From the NCBI GenBank assembly GCA_033391075.1, contig JAWPMV010000001.1, positions 1,488,001 to 1,552,000 of the forward strand: a DNA stretch of 64,000 bases, written 5' to 3'. The notes under the pieces were generated by a model. That model saw only the letters and a program-made list of their open reading frames with translations. It did no database searches and was not told where the DNA came from. Of this stretch, positions 8,849 through 17,104 are shown in pieces. The position numbers were made by a program, and so were the translations under genes. Position 1 is the stretch's first letter, and each line of letters starts with the position of its first letter. This DNA is from Bacteroidia bacterium (lineage in GTDB: Bacteria > Bacteroidota > Bacteroidia > J057).

Positions 8849-9765
8849 GCATAGAATATGGAATCCTCGTCAAGACCAAAACGCGGCTTGAATCTTTGAT
8901 CGAAAGATTCAATACGGCTGCTCAGGCAAAATTTTACCTGGAAAGAATGGGGGGAGATTTTGAGGCCTATGAAGAAGAAGATGCGATCTATAAAGAATCT
9001 CTCCTTAAAGTCCAGCGAATCTTTTCTCGTATCCTCAAAAACAAAATCATAGAACGAGCTTTTCTTCCTTCTTACATTTTCACAAAGAAGAATCTCATTC
9101 TTGTGTTGGGGCCAGATGGTTTACTTGCCAATACAGCCAAGTATGCCCAGGGAGTACCGATCATTGGCATCAATCCGGACCCTGAACGCAATGATGGAGT
9201 ATTACTTCCTTTTCAAGCCGATAACTTTGGAGAAGCAGTTGTAAAGACAATCAAGGGGCAAGCACGTATAGAAAATAGAAGCTTTGCAGAGGCAAAGCTA
9301 AACGACGGCCAAAGACTTTTGGCATTCAATGATCTCTTTATTGGGGCAGCCTCTCATGTTTCGGCTAGATATCGAATCAATTTTGAAGAAAGGAGTGAAA
9401 ATCATTCCTCCTCAGGATTGATTGTTTCCACACGCACAGGCTCTACTGGCTGGTTGAGTTCTATCTTCAATATGGCATACGGAATTGTAAAGACGTTTGA
9501 CCAGGAAATTTCCCAATCACAACCCCAAATGGCGGAAAACGAATTATTGTTTGCTGTGCGGGAGCCATTCAAAAGCCTACGATCTCAAACGGATATTTGC
9601 ATGGGATTCATAAATGCTCAAAAATCCCTTCAATTAGAATCACATATGCCTTCCGGTGGGCTTATTTTTAGTGATGGTATAGAAGAAGATTTCCTGCATT
9701 TCAATAGTGGTTCCATTGCGAGTATAGGACTAGCAAAAGAAAAAGCACGTTTGGTGCAGGCTTGA
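8845..9765 (+). CDS. NAD kinase-like protein
   Basis: A 306-residue protein of the NAD kinase/diacylglycerol kinase superfamily. Visible motifs are LGPDG (the usual GGDG with Pro in place of the second Gly), FNDLFIG (equivalent of the NE/D motif) and STRTGSTGW (equivalent of TPTGSTAY, which binds the substrate). The glycine-to-proline change and a long N-terminal extension (about residues 1-85) set it apart from housekeeping NadK. It may phosphorylate NAD(H), another nucleotide, or only bind it. It overlaps the SPFH gene by 4 bases, so a physical complex is likely. No housekeeping nadK is expected at this locus. Confidence 0.65.
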   Translation: MSIEYGILVKTKTRLESLIERFNTAAQAKFYLERMGGDFEAYEEEDAIYKESLLKVQRIFSRILKNKIIERAFLPSYIFTKKNLILVLGPDGLLANTAKYAQGVPIIGINPDPERNDGVLLPFQADNFGEAVVKTIKGQARIENRSFAEAKLNDGQRLLAFNDLFIGAASHVSARYRINFEERSENHSSSGLIVSTRTGSTGWLSSIFNMAYGIVKTFDQEISQSQPQMAENELLFAVREPFKSLRSQTDICMGFINAQKSLQLESHMPSGGLIFSDGIEEDFLHFNSGSIASIGLAKEKARLVQA

Positions 9766-9782
9766 CTCTTTCGCCTTAGTTC

Positions 9783-9804
9783 CGTTTCCCTTAAAAAGGA
9801 AACG
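9783..9804 (+). terminator. Hairpin after the NAD kinase-like gene
   Basis: CGTTTCC at 9783-9789 pairs perfectly with GGAAACG at 9798-9804 around an 8-base loop. It lies 18 bases after the stop codon and before the rlmF gene. There is no strong T tract, so termination is only plausible. Confidence 0.35.
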
Positions 9805-9889
9805 CCCACATTTGGTATTCTTTATTTCGATATTGAATCCGCCCTGGGTTCCCAAATTTTTCCTTATTTAGCACAAATCTTCAAAATCA

Positions 9890-10813
9890 ATGCCCCATCC
9901 TCGAAATAAGCATCAGACTACGTATGATCTCCCAGCATTGATAGGAGCTTTGCCTGAACTAAAGGAATATGTGAAACCCAATAAATACGGCAAGCAAAGC
10001 ATTGACTTCTTTAATCCAAAAGCGGTAAAAGCCCTGAATAAAGCCATACTCATCCACCAATATGGACTCAAGGATTGGGATATACCTGATGGCCAGCTTT
10101 GTCCCCCTATTCCAGGTAGAGCCGATTACTTGCATTATGCGGCAGACCTTTTGGCAGAAGGAAACAAAGGAAAGCTTCCCCAGGGCCATAAAATAACATG
10201 CCTGGATATTGGGACCGGAGCTAACTGTATTTATCCTTTGCTGGGAAGTAGTATTTATAATTGGAAATTTATAGGAACAGACTCACAAGAAAGTTCGCTT
10301 ACTATTGCTCAGAAAAACCTGAATTCAAATCCACAATTGATTGAGTACATAGAGCTGAGGCGGCAGAAAAACAAAGAGAAGATATTCTCTGGAATCTGGG
10401 AAGAAGGAGAATTTATCGATCTGGTGATAACTAACCCTCCCTTTCACGCATCAGAAAAAGAGGCCCGAAAAGCGCAATTGAGAAAGCTTAAGAATCTGAA
10501 GCACAATAAGCAGCCGAAATTCAAATTGAATTTCGGAGGAAATGCAGAGGAACTATGGTGTGAAGGGGGAGAAATAGGCTTCATAAGCCGTATGATTAAG
10601 GAAAGTAAGAGCAGAGGAACTTCCTGTTTTTGGTTTACTAGCCTGCTTGCCCGTGAAAAACATATTCCCCCACTTCAAAAAATCCTAAAAAAAGAGGAAG
10701 CTCTTCAAGTGAAGATCATTCCGATGGGGCAGGGCAATAAAATAAGCCGACTTATTTGTTGGTCTTTTTTGAGTAAGGATCAGCAGACTAAATGGGCAAA
10801 AGCAAAATGGTAG
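9890..10813 (+). CDS. rlmF: 23S rRNA (adenine(1618)-N(6))-methyltransferase RlmF
   Basis: A 307-residue protein, practically the same length as E. coli RlmF (308). The SAM-binding motif is LDIGTGAN at about 105-112 and the N6-adenine methyltransferase catalytic motif NPPF is at 182-185, followed by HASEKEARK, a hallmark of this family. The enzyme uses SAM to methylate A1618 in 23S rRNA. It is a single gene between the NAD-kinase-like gene and the broken CHAT-like fragment. Confidence 0.93.
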   Translation: MPHPRNKHQTTYDLPALIGALPELKEYVKPNKYGKQSIDFFNPKAVKALNKAILIHQYGLKDWDIPDGQLCPPIPGRADYLHYAADLLAEGNKGKLPQGHKITCLDIGTGANCIYPLLGSSIYNWKFIGTDSQESSLTIAQKNLNSNPQLIEYIELRRQKNKEKIFSGIWEEGEFIDLVITNPPFHASEKEARKAQLRKLKNLKHNKQPKFKLNFGGNAEELWCEGGEIGFISRMIKESKSRGTSCFWFTSLLAREKHIPPLQKILKKEEALQVKIIPMGQGNKISRLICWSFLSKDQQTKWAKAKW

Positions 10814-10867
10814 AAAAGATTTTGATGATAAAAGCCTTTTCTTCTGATGTATTAAAAAATACATACA

Positions 10868-11296
10868 ATGTGGATACTCAAAATAGACGTTCATCCCTAA
10901 GTTGAGCCTCCCTATTATGACAATGAGCAGGTCTATTTCAACTGGATCACAGAGGCATATGGATATACCCATGTCAACCTGGATCATAGTAGGGCACAAG
11001 GAGTAGAAGCTGGTGATATCTTCCAATGCATCTACAGACATAAGGTGACCAATGGGAATGCTGAAAAATTTGGAGAAAGAATTGAGAAGGATTATAAGCT
11101 GATAGGTCGCTTTATTCCCTGTGTTGTCGGACACGAAGATGAATTGGCAGCAAAGAGTTCACAGGCTTTTTCAATCGGTTTTTATAAAGCTATTGCCTCC
11201 GGGAGGGAACTGGATTTTGCTTTTAAGTTGGGGCAAAACGCCATACGTCTGGAAAATCCCGATGAAAAGGGCCAGCCTTTCTTGCTGATTAGGTGA
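10868..11296 (+). pseudogene. Broken CHAT-like (caspase-fold) C-terminal fragment
   Basis: From the ATG at 10868 the frame runs ten codons, hits a TAA at 10898-10900, then stays open to 11296. The only later in-frame start I see is a GTG at 11045. The C-terminal part contains VVGHEDELAAKSSQAFSIGF and then AIASG and AFKLGQNAIRL. This resembles the end of CHAT-type effector domains, where a loop is followed by an (A/S)..FS..FY.A...G....A...G...I pattern. The His-Cys dyad is not visible. I read it as a decayed effector gene. A short functional protein from the GTG (83 residues) is the alternative. Confidence 0.45.
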
Positions 11297-11338
11297 ATAA
11301 AAAGGAAATTGTTGCTAGGAAAATGAGCCTAAAGCCGC

Positions 11339-12208
11339 ATGGATATAACTCTTTCTGACGGTCGAAATTTAGCCTATGAAATCTACGGCCCCACGGATGG
11401 ATTTCCCATTCTGGGATTTCATGGGACCCCCGGTTCCCGACTTTGGTTTGTCGAAGATGATCCCCTTCTTTTTGAGCTCAATATAAAACTCATTACCATA
11501 GATCGTCCGGGTTTTGGAGATTCTGATTCACTTCCCAATAGATCCATTTCTGAATTCAATACAGATGTAAAGGAATTGATAGATCAACTTGATCTGTCTG
11601 GATTTTCTCTATTCGGAATTTCAGGAGGAGGAGCTTATGCAGCGGCTTTCGCAGCTCAGGGGCATATCGGCCTTCAAAAAGTGGGTTTGGTCGCAAGTAT
11701 AGGGCAGTTTAAAAGAGGCAAAGCCCCTAAAGAAATGTGCAGACCTAATAGAGTGGCATTTCGTTTGGCTCGAACATTCCCTTTCCTCATCCGCTTCATC
11801 TATCAACAACAAAAATCCCTGATAGACCATAAACCGGAGTCCTATAAAAAATCCTCCAGGCTAGGTATATCTCATCTATGCCCCTCAGATCAGGAAGTAA
11901 TGCAAAAGACAGAAGTATTAGATGCGATGCTTTTGCAGATGAAAGAAGCCTTTAAGCAGGGGGTAAAGGAAGTTCCTATTGAGTTGAAACTCCTTGCCAG
12001 CCCCTGGGATTTTGAACTTCAGGAGATCAAAGTGCCTACTTTTATTTGGCACGGAACTGCGGATACCCTTTCTCCCATTTCATCAGCAATAGACCTGGCC
12101 CAAAAAATCCCCAATGCTCAAACTTTTTTTCAGGAAGGGAAAGGGCATTTTCTGGATGAAGATCCTAAGGTATGGAGACATATCCTTCAAAATCTTAGTG
12201 CCGGCTAA
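11339..12208 (+). CDS. Alpha/beta hydrolase
   Basis: A 289-residue alpha/beta-hydrolase. The oxyanion-hole motif HGTPGSR is near residue 28, the nucleophile elbow GISGGG places Ser95, the acid is probably the Asp in HGTADTLSP (about 243), and the base is the His in GKGHFLDEDP (about 275). The full triad is present, so it should be active on an ester, lactone or similar bond. The substrate is unknown. It is monocistronic, 42 bases after the broken CHAT-like fragment. Confidence 0.8.
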   Translation: MDITLSDGRNLAYEIYGPTDGFPILGFHGTPGSRLWFVEDDPLLFELNIKLITIDRPGFGDSDSLPNRSISEFNTDVKELIDQLDLSGFSLFGISGGGAYAAAFAAQGHIGLQKVGLVASIGQFKRGKAPKEMCRPNRVAFRLARTFPFLIRFIYQQQKSLIDHKPESYKKSSRLGISHLCPSDQEVMQKTEVLDAMLLQMKEAFKQGVKEVPIELKLLASPWDFELQEIKVPTFIWHGTADTLSPISSAIDLAQKIPNAQTFFQEGKGHFLDEDPKVWRHILQNLSAG

Positions 12209-12413
12209 GATGCGAACCCATGGTCTGTTTTCCTTTCTGCTTATTTATCATTTTTCGCCCATTATAGTACAAACTGGGATAGAATATTATATTTTTTGGA
12301 GCACCCAGTAGTCTCTTTATGGGAAAGATTTAATGGAACTTTTGTAAGAAATGGATTGAAGTATAATTATTTGCATTTTTTCAACATTATTGCGAAATAG
12401 GGTATTTTGGTGC

Positions 12414-12429
12414 AGATTAACGTAAATCT
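12414..12429. promoter_or_regulatory. Near-perfect 16-bp palindrome upstream of the Nudix gene
   Basis: AGATTAACGTAAATCT pairs with itself at 14 of 16 positions and ends 8 bases before the Nudix ATG. It may be an operator. It shares ACGTAAAT with the NADAR operator but not the full dyad. Confidence 0.3.
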
Positions 12430-12437
12430 GATAAGGC

Positions 12438-12836
12438 ATGAATAAAGCCTGCCCGGTCCTGCTCCGGCATAAAGGGAAATACACGCAAATTCTTGCTTTC
12501 CGGCATCCGCGGGCTGGTATTCAATTGGTCAAGGGAAGCATTGAGGCCTGGGAAAACCTTCCCAGGGCCTGCGAACGCGAATTGTGGGAGGAATCTGGCA
12601 TCAAGGCCGAAGCAAAAACCTTCCTGGGAGTTTGGGAGGCTGATTTTGAAGAACAAATCTGGGGCTTTTACCTGATGGATTATGAACGGGAAATTCCCGA
12701 GAGTTGGGAACACTATTGTGAAGATGGAGGAGGACATGTCTTTGAATTTTTCTGGCAGGATATCGGGGCTCCTTTGACAGGAGATTGGCATCCTTTGTTT
12801 CAGGGAGCCATAAGATTTTTGAGAAATAGGTGTTAA
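12438..12836 (+). CDS. Nudix hydrolase
   Basis: A 132-residue Nudix protein. The complete box Gx5Ex7REUxEExGU is present: Gly of GSIEAWE, then REL, then EESGI. The family hydrolyses nucleoside diphosphates linked to another moiety, such as ADP-ribose, NADH, oxidised dNTPs or diadenosine polyphosphates. No fused winged-helix domain is present, so this is not an NrtR-type regulator. The substrate cannot be assigned. The YfcE-like gene follows within 40 bases and is probably co-transcribed. Confidence 0.85.
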   Translation: MNKACPVLLRHKGKYTQILAFRHPRAGIQLVKGSIEAWENLPRACERELWEESGIKAEAKTFLGVWEADFEEQIWGFYLMDYEREIPESWEHYCEDGGGHVFEFFWQDIGAPLTGDWHPLFQGAIRFLRNRC

Positions 12837-12872
12837 GCTTTTCCTATCTTGCTCCCGCAAAAGACTGAAGCG

Positions 12873-13346
12873 GTGAGAAAAACCATTGGACTAATTTCAG
12901 ATACACATGGCTTGCTGAGACCCGAAGCAGTAGAGGCCCTGAAAGGCAGTGATATAATTATTCATGCAGGTGATATTGGGAAAGCTGAAATCCTGGAGGA
13001 ATTGGCTAAAATAGCACCGGTATACAGTATCCGTGGAAATATCGATAAAGCCGATTGGTGTCAAGAATATCCGGAGACCGAAGTGGTCGAATACGAAGGC
13101 CTTTTCTGTTACGTGATCCATGACCTCAATGATTTAGACCTCGATCCCAAAGCTGCCGGTTTTCAAGTCGTTATCTCTGGTCATTCACACAAACCCAAAG
13201 AATTTATCAAGGAAGATGTCCTCTATATAAATCCCGGAAGCGCAGGCAAAAGGCGTTTCAAACTGCCCATTACCTGCGCTAAATTATATTGGGATGGAGA
13301 AGTGTTGGAAAGTGAAAGATTCGAATTAATTCAAATTCCTTCTTAG
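12873..13346 (+). CDS. YfcE/MJ0936-type metallophosphoesterase
   Basis: A 157-residue protein if started at the GTG at 12873, which gives the family-typical opening KTIGLISDTHG. A TTG at 12849 would add eight residues. Metal-binding motifs are SDTHG, GDIG, GNID (in place of GNCD) and SGHSHKP, the phosphodiesterase set of the YfcE family. Such enzymes cleave phosphodiesters, possibly of signalling nucleotides. The last four bases overlap the convergent M19 dipeptidase gene. Confidence 0.85.
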   Translation: MRKTIGLISDTHGLLRPEAVEALKGSDIIIHAGDIGKAEILEELAKIAPVYSIRGNIDKADWCQEYPETEVVEYEGLFCYVIHDLNDLDLDPKAAGFQVVISGHSHKPKEFIKEDVLYINPGSAGKRRFKLPITCAKLYWDGEVLESERFELIQIPS

Positions 13347-14677
13347 GCTTGCTCCGACTGAATTTCTTTCGCAATCTTCTGGCACTCATCTAGCACCCGC
13401 AATAGATTTCCACTCCATAATTGGGAAATTTCTTCTTCTGAATATCCTCGCCTTACCAGTTCCAGGGTAACATTAAAGGTCTCGCTGGCATCACTCCATC
13501 CGTCTATTCCACCGCCCCCGTCAAAATCCGAACTGATGCCTACATGGGCCAAGCCCATTTTCTTGACCAGATAATCAATATGATCCACAAAATCCTTGAC
13601 ATCTACCGGGTCGGCTTTGGCTTTTACTTCATCCATGCGAGGCTTGGCAAGCTCGCGGATTTTCATATACATCTCAAAGTATTTGCTTCTTTCCTCCGCA
13701 TTCATCTTTCTGATCTCGCTTCTTTCTACCATCTCAAATCCTTGCTCCTCTGCAATCTCTTTATACAATTCATTGCGCTTTTCATTGAAAGCATTGTGTT
13801 TATCAGTATTGAGGTAGCTGCTGAAGGCAACGGTTTGAACTACTCCACCATTTTGCTTCAGTAGCTCCAATTGCTCATCATCCAGGTTTCGACTATGGTT
13901 GCAAAGTGCCCTTGCCGAACTATGAGAAGCAATGATAGGTGCTTTTGACAGTTCGATCATGTCTATCATGGACTTTTTAGAAGGATGAGAAACGTCTATC
14001 ATCATCCCATATCTGTTCATCTCCTTGATGACTTCCTTCCCCAATTCACTAACTCCATTATGTAACCAAACACTATCGGCTTCTCCTGTATTGGAATCGC
14101 ACAATTGACTATGTCCATTGTGAGAAAGAGACATGTATCGTGCACCGAGATCGTAAAACTTCTTCACATTTGAGATATCTGTTCCAATGGGATATCCATT
14201 TTCAATGCCGATCATGGCAACCTTTTTTCCAGCTTTGCTGATTCTCCTCACATCCTCCGAATTATAAGCCAATTCTATTCTGTCTGGAGCCATTTTTTCA
14301 GCCAACCAATGGATGGAGGTAAATTTATCCATGGCATTTTTGTAGGCTGCTGCGTATCCTTCTTCGTCCAACTCTCCCTGTCCGGTATAAACAATAAACC
14401 AGGCTACATCCAGCCCCCCTTCTTCCATTTTTGGAAGGGTTATCTGTGTGCTGAGGTCCTGGGTATAATTCTTTTCTTCGGTAAAATTGGAAACATTGAT
14501 ATCATCATGCGTATCCAGTGTGATCACTCTTTCGTGAACTCCCTGTGCATATGCGACCAATTCCTCTTCAGACATATCCGCGACATTGATCGCTTGCTCC
14601 TTTACGCCTCCCCCGCAGGAAGCCAGAAAAAGAAAGAGAGAGGATAGTAAAAAGTAAGTAAATAGTAAGCGTTTCAT
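13343..14677 (-). CDS. Membrane dipeptidase (peptidase M19) lipoprotein
   Basis: A 444-residue lipoprotein (LASC, Cys21) of the M19 renal-dipeptidase family. Visible zinc-site elements are THDD near the N-terminus, the bridging Glu in IGIENGYPIG, the His in DVSHPS, ASHSSAR with downstream HSRN, and the Asp in SSDFDGGGG. The enzyme hydrolyses dipeptides, including some with a D-residue at the C-terminal side, and here would act outside the inner membrane on peptides or cell-wall fragments. It stands alone, divergent from the class C beta-lactamase-like gene. Confidence 0.9.
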   Translation of the reverse strand: MKRLLFTYFLLSSLFLFLASCGGGVKEQAINVADMSEEELVAYAQGVHERVITLDTHDDINVSNFTEEKNYTQDLSTQITLPKMEEGGLDVAWFIVYTGQGELDEEGYAAAYKNAMDKFTSIHWLAEKMAPDRIELAYNSEDVRRISKAGKKVAMIGIENGYPIGTDISNVKKFYDLGARYMSLSHNGHSQLCDSNTGEADSVWLHNGVSELGKEVIKEMNRYGMMIDVSHPSKKSMIDMIELSKAPIIASHSSARALCNHSRNLDDEQLELLKQNGGVVQTVAFSSYLNTDKHNAFNEKRNELYKEIAEEQGFEMVERSEIRKMNAEERSKYFEMYMKIRELAKPRMDEVKAKADPVDVKDFVDHIDYLVKKMGLAHVGISSDFDGGGGIDGWSDASETFNVTLELVRRGYSEEEISQLWSGNLLRVLDECQKIAKEIQSEQA

Positions 14678-14842
14678 AATAGATCGAAATTTTGCGTGTA
14701 GAAACCCAAGTAAGTAAAATCAGGCTGCAATTCCGATCCATATCTGCAATATGATCGATTTAGGCGGCAATTCCTTTCTGATTTATTTTCTTTACCCATC
14801 AACTATCCTGAATTTAATCTGTCCTTCTTAAAAATAGCGAAG

Positions 14843-16036
14843 ATGAAAAAACACTACTGCCTCATCCTATGCCTCATGATTCTTAGTTGTGAACCGACAG
14901 ATATGATTCAGACCCTTACTAAACGGCAGCATAATTCCCGGGAACTTAGTTTGCAAATTCAAAAGATCCTGGAGAAGGCAGAGGTCGCAGGCCTTTCTGT
15001 TCAAATTTTCAATAATCATCAACGTGTCTATGAACAAGCCTTTGGTTTTGCAGATTTGGAAAAAGGGGATCGCCTGACTAATCAACATGGTTTTTATGGA
15101 GCTTCCTTCAGTAAGGCTGTTTTTGGATACATAGTGGCTGATTTGGTGGTGAATGGAGTTCTGGATTTGGACAAACCTTTACAATCCTATGTAGGACAGG
15201 CCTTTCCGGATATCCCTTTTGAGAAAGACTGGAAAGGATATGCAAACCTAAAAGGCGATTTGCGGTATGAAAAAATCACAGCCCGTATGTGCATGAATCA
15301 CAGTACAGGTTTTCCCAATTGGAGATGGATTAGCAAGGAAGGAGAGTTTGACCGTGAAGGAAAAATTCAACTCCTTTTTGATCCCGGAAGCAGATATAGT
15401 TATTCGGGGGAAGGCATACATCTCCTGCAATTTGTGATCGAAAAGATTACAGGCAAAGGCTTGGAAGAAATTGCCCAGGAAAAGGTATTCAATCCCCTGA
15501 ATATGAGCATGAGCAGTTATCTCTGGCAGGAGCGTTTTGAAGGGAAATTCTGCTTGGGGCATAAATCAGATGGCAGTACCTATCCCAAAGATAAAGAAGA
15601 TGAAGCAGGGGCTGCAGGTTCTATGGAAACAACTCCTGAAGACTATGCCAAATTCTTTGAACATATCCTTCAATTGTACAAGGCAGATGATACTCGGGTA
15701 GAGCTCATGTTTACTCCAAGTATTAAAATTCACTCTGAGAAACAATTTGGTCCCCAATCCTGGATAGATTCAGGCAGGCATGATAATATTGAGCTGGGCT
15801 ATGGAATCGGCTGGGGCCTTTTACAGAGCCCACATGGCATAGGAGCCTTTAAAGAAGGGCATAGCGATGGCTTTCAGCATTATAGCATTATGTTTCCGGA
15901 GAAGGGCATAGGGATTATACTCATGTCCAATAGCGATCGGGGAGAGAGTACATTTAAGGAATTGTTGGAACTGACGATAGGAGATACTTATACGCCATGG
16001 GAATGGGAATTTTACATTCCCTATGATCAGGAATAA
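14843..16036 (+). CDS. Class C beta-lactamase-like serine hydrolase (lipoprotein)
   Basis: A 397-residue protein with a lipoprotein signal (ILSC, Cys16). The catalytic SxxK is SFSK at 88-91. YSYSGE near residue 190 supplies the YxN-like element, here with Ser in place of Asn. EGHSDGF near the C-terminus is the HxG-like third motif. This is the broad beta-lactamase/esterase EstB/DD-peptidase family. It is not necessarily a drug-resistance enzyme. A second, distant member is at 39190. Confidence 0.85.
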   Translation: MKKHYCLILCLMILSCEPTDMIQTLTKRQHNSRELSLQIQKILEKAEVAGLSVQIFNNHQRVYEQAFGFADLEKGDRLTNQHGFYGASFSKAVFGYIVADLVVNGVLDLDKPLQSYVGQAFPDIPFEKDWKGYANLKGDLRYEKITARMCMNHSTGFPNWRWISKEGEFDREGKIQLLFDPGSRYSYSGEGIHLLQFVIEKITGKGLEEIAQEKVFNPLNMSMSSYLWQERFEGKFCLGHKSDGSTYPKDKEDEAGAAGSMETTPEDYAKFFEHILQLYKADDTRVELMFTPSIKIHSEKQFGPQSWIDSGRHDNIELGYGIGWGLLQSPHGIGAFKEGHSDGFQHYSIMFPEKGIGIILMSNSDRGESTFKELLELTIGDTYTPWEWEFYIPYDQE

Positions 16037-16092
16037 GTGCAAATTCACGTATCAAGTTTGACTGCAAAGCCAGGACAAACGCATACTCAAAC

Positions 16093-16182
16093 TGTCATCC
16101 CGGAATCTACCAGATGTCCGGGACCTCTAGCTACTTCCCCTTTACTAGAGATCCCGGCACTTTTAATAAGGCCGGGATGACA
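16093..16182. repeat. 90-bp palindromic intergenic element (TGTCATCCCGG ends)
   Basis: TGTCATCCCGG at 16093-16103 is an exact inverted copy of CCGGGATGACA at 16172-16182. Inside it CCGGGACCTCTAG (16118-16130) pairs with 16144-16156 at 12 of 13 positions. The nested arms would fold into a long hairpin or cruciform. The structure resembles a REP/MITE-like element. It carries no gene and lies between the beta-lactamase-like gene and the MarR operator region. Confidence 0.65.
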
Positions 16183-16208
16183 TGCTTCTTTTAGGAAAAC
16201 AATTAGAA

Positions 16209-16239
16209 TTTGTATAGTTAGGAATCCTTACTATATTTG
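16209..16239 (+). promoter_or_regulatory. Promoter of the secreted-protein/marR unit with embedded operator
   Basis: TTTG at 16209-16212, a 19-base spacer and TATATTTG at 16232-16239 make a near-ideal Bacteroidota promoter. The spacer holds GTTAGGAATCCTTAC (16217-16231), an imperfect copy of the perfect palindrome at 16283. A regulator bound there would block the polymerase. Confidence 0.65.
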
Positions 16240-16282
16240 GTGCGTGCTTTCAAGAAGGAAGCATTTCTTTTAATCATTAAAA

Positions 16283-16297
16283 GTTAGGAATCCTAAC
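16283..16297. promoter_or_regulatory. MarR-type palindromic operator
   Basis: GTTAGGA-A-TCCTAAC has perfect 7-base arms and lies in the leader between the promoter and the ATG at 16314. It repeats the sequence in the promoter spacer 66 bases upstream. The MarR gene two positions down the same unit is the obvious candidate binder. Confidence 0.6.
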
Positions 16298-16313
16298 ATA
16301 AAATTTAAATCAA

Positions 16314-17045
16314 ATGAAGAAATACTGTATTATCATTAGTTTATTTCTGGCCACTGCTTGCACGGCAGCAGCCTGTCCCGATTGCCCTGCGTATAAAAAT
16401 GAGGATTTTCAGATCAGGTCCACCCGTATCATCCACAAAGCCGATTTGGGCTTGACAGTCTGGGAAATAGAGGTAGAAGGAAGGGCAGGGGAAACCACAC
16501 CTACGCCAGTCGGGCAATTGGATGGAGCTCCTGTTTTAGGCTATGTTTTCCCCACTTCTTTGAAGTCTACGGATGTTGGATTTGGGGAAACGGAAGGAAT
16601 AGTAGCATTGGCATTGACTTCACATCCTGATTTTGATGATACCCCATTATGGGATGAAAATGCGGATCGTGTTTTTGACAATGACGGCATTATCTGGCAT
16701 CCACATTGGGTCGTGTTGACCCAGGATGATCGAGTAGCAGGCGGTCTCTCTGTCAAGCAATTTGACAAGGCCAATGATGCCGTTGTGCTGCCACCCACCA
16801 ATCCAGGTATGCCTATGTACATGGATTCTCCTGGCTTTCCGGTACGGACTCAGGGCAATACCATACGAGTTGTAGTGCCTGAGTATCGAATGAATGGGAA
16901 AACAGATTTCAGCTTTGATGCGGTTAGTTGTTATATGCAAGTCAATACCAGTAAGGCAGATAAACCCATGTTGGGAGTTTATGAGGTATATGGAGTAGCG
17001 AGTGGTGATTTGTCTTTGCCTTATAAAGTCGAGAACCAAGAATAG
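16314..17045 (+). CDS. Secreted hypothetical protein in a MarR-controlled unit
   Basis: A 243-residue protein with a signal peptide ending around residue 20. It has a cysteine pair CPDC early in the mature part, a beta-rich body, repeated aspartates (for example HPDFDDTPLWDENADRVFDNDG) and IIWHPHWVVL. I do not recognise the family. It looks like an exported single-domain beta protein that could bind metal or ligand through the Asp/His-rich middle. It is the first gene after a promoter bearing two MarR-type operator sites and is followed by marR. Confidence 0.6.
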   Translation: MKKYCIIISLFLATACTAAACPDCPAYKNEDFQIRSTRIIHKADLGLTVWEIEVEGRAGETTPTPVGQLDGAPVLGYVFPTSLKSTDVGFGETEGIVALALTSHPDFDDTPLWDENADRVFDNDGIIWHPHWVVLTQDDRVAGGLSVKQFDKANDAVVLPPTNPGMPMYMDSPGFPVRTQGNTIRVVVPEYRMNGKTDFSFDAVSCYMQVNTSKADKPMLGVYEVYGVASGDLSLPYKVENQE

Positions 17046-17104
17046 GTTTTACCTCTACCGAAGGATGTGTAACTTGCCTGTCTGGATTTCCAGGCAGGCA
17101 ATTC

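Noticed and set aside
12414-12429. Nudix upstream palindrome as a member of the NAD regulon
   Set aside because: It shares ACGTAAAT but lacks the ATTTGCGT left half and the N7 spacing.
12438-12836. Nudix protein as an NrtR-type NAD regulator
   Set aside because: It has only the Nudix domain (132 residues) and no winged-helix part.
14843-16036. Antibiotic resistance beta-lactamase
   Set aside because: The family is mostly esterases and DD-peptidases; sequence alone does not support resistance.
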